Part shown: positions 54,771 through 64,000 of the stretch, piece by piece | Layout: every line of letters begins with the position of its first letter | Numbering within the stretch: position 1 is the first letter of the stretch | NCBI GenBank assembly: GCA_964023275.1 | Contig: OZ029915.1 | Span: forward strand, 15,134,712 to 15,198,711 | Direction of reading: 5' to 3' | Origin: Norana najaformis | Lineage: Eukaryota > Annelida > Clitellata > Crassiclitellata > Hormogastridae | Length of the DNA: 64,000 bases | The notes under the pieces: model-generated | Databases searched by the model: none | What the model saw: only the letters and a program-made list of their open reading frames with translations | Told to the model about the DNA's origin: nothing | Translations under genes and position numbers: made by a program

Positions 54771-55195
54771 GTGCCGGTCGATGAGAGCATTGAGTCATTC
54801 GACTACTGCGAGTATGAGTTGCAGAACCCTGCTGCCATCAGCAATGGACAAGCCATACAGGTCGATACCCAAAACCAAGATGTATTCACGCAACCGTCCC
54901 AGAGCTACCTTCTTGGGAAGGGTAGGCTCGCATCCACGGGCGCGGCTTATGTAGTTGACACGCTGACCACACTCATCAACAGTGCTGTTCCATATGTTCT
55001 CCCAAGTCCGGTACTTGATCAACAACACCGAGATAATAAAGGGATGTCCCTTGGGCAAGCCACGACGATCAAGGGTATGATGATTTACGGCGACGACTTC
55101 TCCAAAGGGGGGTTTGAACATGTGCTGGCAAAAAGATATGACTGCGGCGGACACCGCAGCAGATCATGGCTTCGAAGCACTAGGCCAGACCCCAC
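54771..55195 (+). pseudogene. Polinton A: capsid-like protein N-terminal fragment
   Basis: The frame encodes SIESFDYCEYELQ, VDTQNQDVFTQPSQSYLLGKG, AAYVVDTLTTLINSAVPYVL, MSLGQATTIKGMMIYGDDFSKG and KRYDCGG. The TQD.FT.PS.SYL ... GQATT..GM..Y.DDFSK pattern is shared by a family of Polinton-associated proteins in cnidarians and other animals that I recall as capsid-like. About 140 codons remain; the frame then runs into the right inverted end at about 55205, so the C-terminal part was deleted. The exact role is inferred. Confidence 0.5.
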
Positions 55196-55204
55196 TGGTT
55201 TGTT

Positions 55205-55929
55205 CTCGTTCGTCATTTTGTGTAGTCGTATTGGTGTGGCGTGTGGTTTGTGAAGAGCTTTCAAATCTGTTGGGGATGAGTATGTCATTTCAGCACGCCA
55301 TACAGCTCAATGCATTGAAATCAATCGGAAGATGGAAGGGTTGCCATGACGAAATTAGTTAATGTAAGTGAAATCTGCTAGGCATTTTGAGTAGTCCTAT
55401 GGTTGCGGTGTGTGATCTGTGAAGAGCTTTCAATTATGTTGGGGATGAGTATGTCATTTCAGCTCACGAACTTGCAATATTGCTTACCACAGAGCGCAAT
55501 GCATTGAAATCAATGGGAAGTTTGAATGGTTGCCATGGCGACATTAGTTAATGTAAGTGAAATCTGTTAGGGGTTTTCAGTAGTCCTGTGGGTGTTGTGT
55601 GTGGTCTGTGAAGAGCTTTCAATTCTGTTGGGTATGAGTATGTCATTTCAGCTGGTAAAATGGCAATATTTGCTTAACATACAGCACAATGCATTGAAAT
55701 CAATGGGAAGTTTGAAGGGTTGCCATGGCGACATAAGTTAATGTAAGTAAAATCGGTTAGGGGTTTTGAATAGTCCTATGGGCATGGCGTGTGGTCTGTA
55801 AAAAGCTTTAATTTCTGTTGAAGATGAGTATGTAATTTCCGCTCGCGAATTTGCAATATTGCACTTCTGGATATTAAGCAGACCACGAATGTGTCTTCGA
55901 TTCTGTCTTCTACGGGTAAATCTGAATCT
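55205..55929. repeat. Right inverted end of Polinton A: 189-bp tandem repeat
   Basis: Reverse complement of 52181-52909. The unit boundary word (g)g.attttga/ggggtttt recurs at about 55380, 55569 and 55759. Confidence 0.9.
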
Positions 55930-55959
55930 GACTCCCAACTTGACAGACATGGTAACTGC

Positions 55960-57310
55960 GGCACGGCTACCTAATGGTCTCTAAAGGGGAGCATCTTGAG
56001 CTATGCAGAAAATGTTTCTTGTACTGCTGTAAAGGCAGAGGATCGGATGTCTGGTGGAAGAGTTTTCCAGAGGGACGGCCCCACAGCGGAGAAGGAGTGG
56101 CTTGCCCAGGCCATTGTGCGAGAACGCGGTACAATGAGATGACCATGTGTCGCCTTTCGTAGTCTTTGTCGGCCTGGTTGATCAGCAACCGTTGTGATGA
56201 GCTCATTGATGTAATCCGGCACTGAATCAGCGATCGAGGACCTGACCATGAGGAATATTTTAAACTGTACATACCCTCTTCTCAACTGGTAGCCAGTATA
56301 GGGTGTCACGTGTGTAGGTAGAAATATGCGAGAATCTGGATGTATCAGCAACGAGCCGAGCAGCACAGTTGAGGACAGACTGGAGCTGGCGGATGTGGAA
56401 TTTAGGCAGGCTGACGAGGACGGAGTTGCAGTAATCCAAACACGTCATGAAGAAGGAATGGACGAGCATGACAGCCGTGCTGTAGGACAGGTTTTGACTT
56501 ATAGCCGTAATCTGACGCAGCTCGTAGTAGCATGTCCAGCAGAGTGAATTAACATGGCCACTGTCGACAGATCTTCGTCCAGCAAAACACCCAGGTCACA
56601 AACCATTTGCAGTGAGACCCAGTTCAAAGATGCTGTTAGAATCATATCTCGGTCCACGTCCTGAAGTCTGCACCAAGAGCTTAACGAAATGAACTGTGCT
56701 TTTGCCGGGTTCGGCCGAAGCTGGTTTCAGGACATATAATTCTGTATATTAGTAACCATTGTCTGAACCCTCAAGACGCAAGGCTAAGGCATCGGATGGT
56801 AGGTTGGGTATATTTCTGCATATCAATGGCGTATTGATGAACCATCGGACCGAGAGCTGTGACGACCTGGGTTAGAGAGAACCAGAATCCAGCTCGATTT
56901 GTCCATCCTGACCTCAACTCTCATTGTCTCTCCCGTCGAGGAAAGACCACATTCTTTCGAGTCCATGGCCCACAGAGCCATATGAGGTGTCAAGACGAGT
57001 CAGGAGAATCTCATAAAACATAGTGTCGAATGCTGCACTGACATCAAGGAGAGCAAGCAGCATGACCATGAAACCAGAATGACGCTTTGGCATGAGTTTA
57101 CATGAGTCGAAGTAGAATACTACCTGCTGAGTGACTATTTTCAGGTGCAGGTCTTTTAAATGCAGCATCTGAGGGGGATTGACACCATGCCTCCACTGTG
57201 ACAAGGATGCAAAGGTGGTGTTTGGCTATCACTGTGTGTTTTTCACATAGGCTGTTCCATGTCCCACGCTTTTTGTTCCATGTCCCTTGCTGCATAGAAA
57301 CTTGTTGTAT
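55960..57310 (-). mobile_element. LINE family E fragment, internally deleted
   Basis: On the minus strand, about 57300-57130 encodes GTWNSLCEKHTVI, CILVTVEAWCQSPSDAAFKRPAP, equivalent to GTWNVRSVGNK ... VAVETWHQSSSDVALLRSAP at 29265-29400. 57204-56914 then jumps to the RT (FDSCKLMPKRHSGF, LLALLDVSAAFDT). 56469-56001 gives the C-terminus (TCLDYCNSVLVSLP, YINELITTVADQPGRQ, SAVGPSLWKTLPPDIR). The linker and part of the RT are lost. Confidence 0.75.
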
Positions 57311-57377
57311 TGTATGGGCAGTGTATGCCGCTTGTACTGATGAGCCAACTTGCTGGGATTTACATGCTAGATTTCTT
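57311..57377 (+). repeat. 67-bp direct repeat, left copy
   Basis: Identical to 57750-57816. The right copy directly precedes an L2-group LINE fragment. Confidence 0.9.
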
Positions 57378-57437
57378 ACCATGTGTTTTATTGTCAGACC
57401 ATCATGGTTTGGGAGCCTAAATGTCTCTGAACTGTAC

Positions 57438-57477
57438 TGTCGTCTGTAGGGGCTTATGCATGCCCCTACAGATGACA
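57438..57477. repeat. Near-perfect hairpin: 16-bp arms, 8-nt loop
   Basis: 57438-57453 and 57462-57477 are complementary at 15 of 16 positions around ttatgcat. It lies between the two copies of the 67-bp direct repeat. Confidence 0.85.
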
Positions 57478-57749
57478 ATTGGAAATCTGTAAATCTGAAA
57501 TTTACAGATCTGAACTTTTTAATTTAGGTATGTAAATTGTAGGGAAATGTTAACTTTAGCATATTCAGATCACTTTTAGGAATAAATATCCAACGTTAGG
57601 ATATGGGAAATTGCAAAAATAGTAAAAACTCGCATGAAGTAATCATGGTGGCTGTAAACACAGTAGCACCACCTGGATCAAAGCTTAGATTAGTTATATA
57701 TGTTGGTTTGGTAGTGTTAGCATTTATTTATTCGAAGAGTGTATACATA

Positions 57750-57816
57750 TGTATGGGCAGTGTATGCCGCTTGTACTGATGAGCCAACTTGCTGGGATTT
57801 ACATGCTAGATTTCTT
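57750..57816 (+). repeat. 67-bp direct repeat, right copy
   Basis: Identical to 57311-57377. Confidence 0.9.
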
Positions 57817-58060
57817 GGACTTCTGACTGTGCCTCGTATGCGCACTGCTACAGCTCAGTCTAGAAGCTTTGCCTATGTTGGACCCAATAGCTGGAATCGC
57901 CTTTCCCGAGAGCTCCGGCTAGTATTCCTCAGTTTGTCTCTTCCGCAGTTTCGCAAGCGCCAGTGGTCTCACTGGTGGTTCGGGTCGGGAGCACTTCTGA
58001 TGAGTCTATTCTTGAAGTGGCGCTTTATAAATATCAGATTACAATTACAATTACAATATG
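57817..58060 (+). mobile_element. L2-group LINE 3' end fragment
   Basis: GLLTVPRMRTATAQSRSFAYVG, SWNRLSRELR and the tail agattacaattacaattacaat. It is nearly identical to the minus-strand fragment 51778-52176. Confidence 0.85.
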
Positions 58061-58099
58061 TATAAATATGTGGTGATTGATGCTTGATCACACATCTTG

Positions 58100-58823
58100 T
58101 TCTCCTTCACAGTCCTTGATCTTGGAGTCGTCCTGGACCAGGAACTATCTCTAATTGAACATGTAAACTATCTGCTGCACATGTTTCTATCATCTTTGTC
58201 AGTTGCATAATATTTGCTGCTCGCTTTCCTCTCATGTTGTTACTGTTCTAGTTCATATCCTTACTTGTACCAGAGTGGATTTTGATAAAACTGTTTATGC
58301 TGGCCTCTCCTCTGCTAATATTTCCAAGCTTCAGGCTGTTCTTAATGCTGCCACTTGTCTGTTCAGAGGTGTTTTTATATATGGTCATATAACCACCTTT
58401 ATGCGTGAGACTGCACTAGTTACCCATTCAGCACCATATTGAGTTTAAGATAACCTTTATGTGCAACTGCCTTACTGGCTGTGCTGCGTCATACCTTGAG
58501 GATCTCTGCACTCTGGTTTCCTCAGTACCTGACCATGGCTCTGTCCAGTTGGCTGCCCATGGTTGCCTCATTGTCCCTGTGTATGCATACTTCCATGACT
58601 TGATGTAGTAGCTTTGCCTTTTGTCAGACCTACCCGCTAGAATAACCTGTCTTATGAGATGCGGCTTGATCACCTCAGTGTGTCGGTTCTGCTGTTTAGC
58701 AGGTGCCTGAAGACTGTCTTGTATGACAGTGGTTTTCTTGCTTTGGGTCAGGAGCGCCTCTGATGAGTTTATTCTTGAAATGGTACTTTGTAAATGTCAA
58801 ATTACGATTACAATTACACGTGA
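58100..58823 (+). mobile_element. L2-group LINE 3' fragment, decayed
   Basis: LDLGVVLDQELSLIEHVN (about 58120), LTCTRVDFDKTVYAGLSSANISKLQAVLNAA (about 58260) and the tail aaattacgattacaattac at about 58800-58819. It has many stops. Confidence 0.75.
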
Positions 58824-58925
58824 CATTTGATCTCGAGATGTTTAATCACCAACCTGGTCATGCAACATTTGATCACATGGTATTTGTATATTTGAAAAAA
58901 GAAGTAAAAATTCTCAGAATAATGC

Positions 58926-59600
58926 AGTCTTCTTCTTCAGATTCTCTGCATTTGGGCAGGTTTGAACTTCCAGTGGTGCCATTCCTGATGTTGTTGGGCC
59001 TACTCCTTCAGTTTACTGTGTCTGTCCATCATCATCCAGTCTAGTAGCATTTGTGTAGGTCTTCCTGTTCTTTTCTTTCCCTCCTTACTTCCCTGTATGA
59101 TATCTCTCAGAAGGGAATCACCTCTCAGTTTATGTCCAATCCTTTTCCAGTGTTTAATTCTTATTGTAGCCATCAGAGATCTTTTATCCCCACTTGTTGA
59201 AGCACCTCTTCATTTGTTTTATGTTCTGTCCAGCTAACCTTCTCTGTCCAGCACCATATCCGTAACTCAAAAGCCTCCTGTCTTCTGATATTTTCTTTTC
59301 TGATGGTCCATGTTTCTGATCCATGCTCTATAGAAATGTTTTGAACATTCTTTTCTTTAGGTTCCTGTTCAGTCCTCCTCTCATTAATTCTTTCCTTTTC
59401 ATAAAAGCATCTTTTCCTATCGCTATCCTTTTTATTTCATTATGACATTTTGCATCTGTTGTAATCACTGTAAATAGCGGAACTGCCTGACCTGTACCAA
59501 CTCTTCATCATCTATTATTCTTACTGTTGTTTCTCCCTTTCTGGTTATCTTCATAACCTTTGTCTTTCTGATATTTATTTTTGTACCATATTCTATCAAA
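58926..59600 (-). mobile_element. RTE-like LINE 3' fragment, decayed, target of the next element
   Basis: Minus-strand pieces include [19 protein letters not shown]-like sequence (about 59580), GHKLRGDSLLRDIIQGSKEGK and GRPTQMLLDWMM (about 59130-59060), and an AAG-type end (cttcttcttc at about 58930). It is the same family as 59604-61109 but much more decayed and in the opposite orientation. Confidence 0.7.
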
Positions 59601-59603
59601 ATT

Positions 59604-61083
59604 GAGAGAGGAGGTCCTTATAACAATAAAGGACATGAAGAACAACAAAGCGAAGGGAATGGACAACATACCCATTGAAATGCTGAGGAACCTCGGCGAC
59701 AAGGCAACGGATGAACTGGTACAGCTGTGCCAGGAAATTTACAGAACGGGAATATGGCCAGAGGATTTCCTACAGACGATAGTAATACCAATAAAGAAAA
59801 AACAGAATGCAGTGATATGCGAAGACCATCGCACAATAAGCCTGCTCACTCATGCATCCAAGATCATGATAAAAATTATAACAAAAAGACTACAGTCAAG
59901 GGCAGAAGCGGACAAGTGTTTGGGAGATGACCAATTCGGCTTCAGAAAAGGAAGGGGAACGAGAGATGCAGTGGCAGCACTGAGAATACTAACAGAAAGA
60001 AGCATCCAACACAACCAAGATGTATATATATGCTTTGTCGATTATGAAAAAGCTTTCGATAGAGTGGACTGGAAGAAGTTAATGAGAGCGCTAAAGCGAA
60101 TGGGGGTGGATTGGAAAGACAGAAGGCTGATAGGCAACCTGTACATGGGACAGCGAGTCAGAATACGCATAGAGGGCGAATACTCGGAACCAGGAAGAAT
60201 AGGTAGGGGGGTCAGGCAAGGATGCCCACTCTCACCAATACTATTCAATATATACATAGAAGAAGTCATAAGAGAAGCACTGGAGGAAATGACTGAGGGT
60301 GTGAAGGTAGGTGGAAAACTAGTAAAGGCGCTGAGATTTGCGGATGACCAAGCTATGATGGCAGGCAGCCAAAGGGGATTACAAAAGATGATGGATCAGC
60401 TCGACAGAATATCGAGGGAATATGACATGAGGATCAACATCAAGAAGACAAAGGTGATGAAAATAGGGAGAGGAGAGGCGGAAACAGTTAGGATTACACT
60501 GAACGGGGATATAATAGAACAGGTAAAGAGCTTTTGTTATCTGGGAAGCACGATTACAGAGGACGCAAAATGCCACGTGGAGATAAAAAGGAGAATCGCA
60601 ATGGGAAAGGATGCCTTCTACAAGAGAAGCGAGCTGTTAAGAGGAAGACTAAATAAGAATCTAAAGAAGAGACTGATCAAGACACTGATATGGAGTGTGG
60701 TCCTATACGGATCGGAGACATGGACAATGAGAAAGGAGGACATCAAAAGAATAGAAGCCTTTGAAATGTGGATCTGGAGAAGGATGGAGAAAATCAGTTG
60801 GACAGAAAAAAAGACGAATGAGGAGGTCCTACAGATGGTAGAGGAGAAAAGAACTATACTGGAGACAATAAGAAACCGACAAAAGAAGTGGATGGGTCAT
60901 GTTCTAAGAGGAGACAATATTGTAAGAGACATAATCGAGGGAAGAATGGAGGGGAAAAAGACACGCGGAAGACCACGACAGATGATACTGGACTGGATGA
61001 TGCTAGAAGATGGATATGAAGGGCTAAAGAGAAGAGCAAACAACAGAGAAGAGTGGCGTCATTGGACATGTGGACCTGCCTGA
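59604..61083 (+). CDS. RTE-like reverse transcriptase, open frame, N-terminally truncated
   Basis: Continuous coding for about 490 residues to a TGA. Blocks in order: [92 protein letters not shown] (FADD catalytic motif), [48 protein letters not shown] and [13 protein letters not shown]. The catalytic Asp residues are present. An in-frame ATG at 59581 lies in the flanking DNA, so the intact frame there is fortuitous. The endonuclease is absent, so it cannot move on its own. Confidence 0.92.
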
Positions 61084-61109
61084 CGGCAGAGCACTAAAAG
61101 AAGAAGAAG
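59604..61109 (+). mobile_element. Young 5'-truncated RTE-like LINE with perfect 14-bp target duplication
   Basis: ATTCTATCAAAATT occurs at 59590-59603 and 61110-61123. The insertion is 1506 bp, starts inside the coding region before the RT and ends in AAGAAGAAG. The unmutated duplication and open frame indicate a recent event. Confidence 0.93.
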
Positions 61110-61124
61110 ATTCTATCAAAATTA

Positions 61125-61585
61125 AGTTCAGGCAGTCACGAATGTAAGAATGTCAAAGACTCGTAAAACTGTTTTCTCTTTTCCCGACCTGGACTGCCAG
61201 GCTACAACATTTTATGTACAGCCTTTGAAATACAGATAGCCTTTAAATATACAGCCTTTGAATATTTACAAGTCTGCTCACAAAGTCTTTCATGCTCAAC
61301 ACAATTATTGACAAGAAAGTTGATAAAACATAGCTACTTACATTTTCCCTAGCAAAATAGTTCTCAACAAACAAGTTTATTTTTTATTGAACCAACTAGT
61401 AACTGTATAAGTGCACATGAGTTCGTTTCCTTCTAACAATCACCTTCTCTCTCAAACCAGCTTGCTGCTTAAAACCCCATCTTTTCAGACACACCTTTCA
61501 TTTGGTTGTGCTCTGAACTCAACCAAGCATGAATATGAACCTGGCACTACTTTTATGTAGCGCTATATACGTTTTCTCTGCTACA
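61125..61585 (-). repeat. 3' LTR of a Ty3/gypsy element (minus orientation), outer end uncertain
   Basis: On the minus strand the LTR starts TGTAGCAGAG at 61585, directly after a polypurine tract. It probably ends within 61125-61145; the exact CA end is not resolved. No ORF is present. Confidence 0.55.
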
Positions 61586-61600
61586 CTCCTCCCTTTTTGA
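61586..61600 (-). other. Polypurine tract (plus-strand primer) of the gypsy element
   Basis: The minus-strand sequence TCAAAAAGGGAGGAG lies immediately before the TG of the LTR. Confidence 0.65.
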
Positions 61601-62058
61601 GAATGAAACAAATATTTTACTTCAAAATTTCAAACCTTAACTATAATATGCAACTTAAGTGGATTACCCAGCCTTTAACTTATCCAGTTTACATCTCACT
61701 TAACTACAGACATGGAACCTATTCAATCATATTTGATTACACAGAGTGCGATGTTTCCAGTGACAAAATCATAATCATCGTATAACTATCTGATGCAATT
61801 ACATGACTAAGATCTTACCACTAACACAGCAAAACTGGCATCTTCTTATATATTCACACAAAACAAAAAACTTAAATACCTGAACCAAATTTTGTGCATA
61901 TTTTCAAAACAAACATCTATTAATCACCATAGTTTTCTACCAAGCCATAATATTTTATTATGTTCCTTTAAGTTTATAATGTCTGTTTGCAGCAATTAAC
62001 TTACAATGCAAATTCTAAGGCAAATCAAAAAGTTCATCACACTTAACCTCAATAAAGG
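61601..62058. other. Gypsy interior without genes (integrase missing)
   Basis: Between RNase H and the polypurine tract only about 460 AT-rich, non-coding bases remain, where roughly 1-1.5 kb of integrase would be expected. The integrase region has been deleted or has decayed. Confidence 0.5.
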
Positions 62059-62440
62059 TCAAATCATTCTACACAATAAAAATTGATGTACACCAGTATT
62101 GCAACTCAAGTAATCAGCACCAGTATTATCCTTTTCTTTAATAGCTCTAACAGTGAAACGATATGGCTGCAGAGAAAAGTCCCACTTTATCAGTCTTCCA
62201 TTCTGGTACTGGGACTTGCCAAGATATTGAAGTGGCTGATGATCAATTTCCAAAATGAAATGCTGACCATACAAAAATTCTTTAAATTTGGTTATTCCCC
62301 ACACAATTGCTAAACATTCCTTTTCTATTGTTGAATAATTAACCTCCCTCTGAAGCAGTTTTCTGCTTGCAAAAGCCACAGGATGTTTAATTCCTTCATC
62401 ACCATCCTGGAGCAAAACACTCCCAAGTCCCTCATTAGTC
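62059..62440 (-). pseudogene. Ty3/gypsy RNase H C-terminal part
   Basis: On the minus strand: GLGSVLLQDGDEGIKHPVAFASRKLLQREVNYSTIEKECLAIVW, FLYGQHFILEIDHQPL and GADYLSC. These are the A-V-L-Q, ASR-L, NYST-EKE-LA and TDH--L blocks of Ty3/gypsy RNase H, with D-H retained. The upstream part resumes beyond the LINE at 63796. Confidence 0.85.
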
Positions 62441-62449
62441 CCTCGACAC

Positions 62450-63790
62450 TAACTCTCTTATGCCTCCTCTTCAGTCTGGGTTCAGGAAATACCATTCCAC
62501 CGAATCACTTATGACTCGCCTTCTTGCTGACGTTTTTGGGGCTATTGATTGCAGGCAGGTCACCCTTCTGGCCCTTTTCGATGTAAGTGCTGCTTTCGAT
62601 GCCATTGATCATTCCATCTTATTAGAGCGTTTGGAGATTTCCTTTGATATCACTGGCTCTGCCCTCACCTGGTTTTGATCATTCCTCTCCGACCGCCTTC
62701 AATCTGTCCTTTTTGGGCCCTCGCAGTCCCCTTGGTCTCCCGTAGTTTTTGGTCTCCCCCAAGGTTCCGTCCTAGCTGCTCTCCTCTTTATTTTATATAC
62801 CTCTGATCTAGCTCGGATCCTGCTCCCACTGAGGGTTGCCGTCCTTCAGTATGCAAACGACACCCAGGCTTATGCCCATGGTCCGGCGGAGGCAGCCTCT
62901 GCCCTTGTCCAGAGGATTCTCGATGCCACATCTGTCCTTGACCTGTGGATGTCCTCCAATCGCCTCTGCTTGAACTGTAATAAGACCCAGTTCATCTGGC
63001 TTGGTGGCCGCTTACAGCTCGCCAAGATCGATCTCTCCTCCTTACGCCAGAGATTTCCAGATATCTCCTTCTCTACTACGGTCTGTGATCTCGGGGTTGT
63101 ACTGGATCGGGAGCTTTCCCTGTCTGCTCATGTTAACAGCGTCTCTCGCTCTTGTTTTTATCATCTTCGTCAGCTCCGTCCCATTCGCCGTACTCTTTCC
63201 TTTCACGCTGTCTCCACGCTGGTCCATGCCCTCATTTGCACCAGGGTTGACTTTGGTAACGTCATCTTTACCGGCCTATCGCTTGCCAACACTGCTAAGC
63301 TACAATCTGTGCTCAGCTCTGCTGCTCGTCTCATAGGGGACATTCCAAAGTATGGCCACATCTCGTCTTATATTCGTGACACTCTTCACTGGCTCCCCGT
63401 CCAGCAGCGTGTCCACTTTAAGATCCCCTCCCTCATGCGCAATTGTGTTCTTGGCTCTGCTTCCCTTTACCTCGTTGACTTCTGCACTTTGGTCTCCTCG
63501 TTGCCGGGCCGTAGCAACCTTCGCTCGGCCACTCAAGATCTCCTGTTTGTCCCTCGCATGCGTACCACTGCAGCCCAGTCCAGAAGCTTTGCCTATGTTG
63601 GTCCCACTTGCTGGAATCGTCTCCCTCGAGAATTGCGACTTGAGCTCCTTTCTCTCCCCCTCTCAGTGTTCCGCAGGCGCCTGAAGACTCACTGTTCAAC
63701 AGTGATTTTACTTTTTTGGGTCGGAAGCACCTCTGTTGAGTTTATCCTCTAAGAGGCGCTTAATAAATCTCACATTACAATTACAATTAC
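62450..63790 (+). mobile_element. L2-group LINE 3' half inserted in the gypsy RNase H
   Basis: PLQSGFRKYHSTESLMTRLL, LLALFDVSAAFDAIDHSILLERL, stop at about 62676, GLPQGSVLAALLFILYTSDLA, LQYANDTQAYAH and then a long frame 62949-63752 (WMSSNRLCLNCNKTQFIWLG, HSSYIRDTLHWLP-type, CWNRLPRELR). The catalytic YADD is YAND. It ends in the family tail tcacattacaattacaattac. Confidence 0.88.
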
Positions 63791-64000
63791 CAGGATCAGT
63801 TTGCAAGAAAAACACACAACTGAAGTTAGGTAACTGTAAAACTGACAGATGGTCAGCATACTTTCTTATACTCCTAAAAGTGTTTTCCTGAACCATGCCC
63901 CACTCAAGTTTATTAGGCATTCCCTTCCTAGTAAAGTCAGTAAGTGGAACGGCCATCGCAGCAAACTTTGGAATAAACTTGCGATAGTATCCCATTAACC
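63791..64000 (-). pseudogene. Ty3/gypsy RT-RNase H junction (open at window edge)
   Basis: On the minus strand: GYYRKFIPKFAAMAVPLTDFTRKG, LEWGMVQENTFRSIRK and CVFFLQTDPG. The G-YYR-FI--FA--A-PL--L-KK block and the L-TDAS-like start of RNase H are typical of Ty3/gypsy pol. The frame continues in 62059-62440 after the LINE is removed (TDPG then TNEGLGS). Confidence 0.85.

Larger units (their letters stand above)
52181..55929 (+). mobile_element. Polinton/Maverick-type element A, internally deleted
   Basis: Inverted ends of about 0.73 kb (52181-52909 and about 55205-55929) begin AG and end CT on the plus strand, as in Polintons (the published TC-3' form would need a longer match). Each end is about four tandem units of 189 bp. 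The 2.3-kb interior encodes, on the plus strand, fragments of a protein-primed DNA polymerase and a capsid-like protein. The 6-bp flanks GAAGCC and GACTCC match at only 4 of 6 positions. The usual length is 15-20 kb, so most genes are missing. Confidence 0.75.

Noticed and set aside
57990-58030. Hammerhead-like core (ctgatgag ... gaag) near the 3' end of L2-group LINEs
   Set aside because: The GAAA and cleavage-site triplet with matching stems are missing, and the bases are the LINE's last codons, so this is coincidence.
58926-61109. Twin-primed (5'-inverted) LINE insertion
   Set aside because: The inverted part is a second, much older 3' region of the same family, and the plus part has its own perfect 14-bp duplication, so these are two insertions.

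Overview
This is a repeat-dominated segment of an animal (metazoan) nuclear genome. Evidence: spliced host exons typical of animals (an NCK-type SH3 exon at 1-204 on the minus strand and an EF-hand exon with a GT donor at 49972-50159), long (ATT)n, (TC)n and (AT)n microsatellites, and a dense mix of CR1/L2-group, RTE-type and REL-type LINEs, Ty3/gypsy pieces, a THAP/P-type transposon and Polinton/Maverick-type elements. That mixture fits a marine invertebrate (cnidarian, sponge, lancelet or similar), but the species cannot be fixed from the sequence. No bacterial-type operons, CRISPR arrays, rRNA or tRNA genes were found.

Layout. 0-7.3 kb: NCK exon, LINE 3' fragments, then copy 1 of an intronless single-ORF transposon (2930-5282). 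7.6-14.3 kb: a near full-length decayed LINE (minus) and a full-length RTE (10891-14298) with a perfect 13-bp target duplication. 14.9-20.7 kb: a decayed Polinton (INT, ATPase, tandem-repeat terminal inverted repeats) with a LINE inside its integrase. 20.7-25.6 kb: a LINE holding another LINE, which holds copy 2 of the single-ORF transposon. 25.5-29.1 kb: simple repeats, a Gag fragment and a Polinton end fragment. 29.1-34.5 kb: a nearly intact LINE and a transposase-like pseudogene. 34.8-35.5 and 46.4-49.8 kb: 3' pieces of a LINE with a restriction-like endonuclease domain, several lying in (ATT)n arrays. 35.7-46.0 kb: a four-level nest, LINE > RTE > solo LTR > P-type transposon, plus a MITE. 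49.97 kb: EF-hand exon with a LINE downstream. 52.2-55.9 kb: an internally deleted Polinton with 0.7-kb inverted ends made of a 189-bp tandem repeat. 56-61 kb: LINE pieces including a young, open reverse transcriptase with a 14-bp target duplication. 61.1-64 kb: a Ty3/gypsy element split by a LINE.

The most interesting items are: (1) the two-copy single-ORF element, whose copy 2 sits at a TAA site inside a LINE so that removing the element plus one TAA restores the LINE reading frame; (2) HDV-like ribozyme folds, supported by compensatory changes, at the exact 5' ends of two RTE copies; (3) a covarying 3'-end hairpin and (TAA)n association in the REL-type LINE; (4) Polintons whose inverted ends are tandem arrays. 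Almost all coding potential here belongs to mobile DNA; only two short exons look like host genes. All family names come from recognised motifs, not from database searches.
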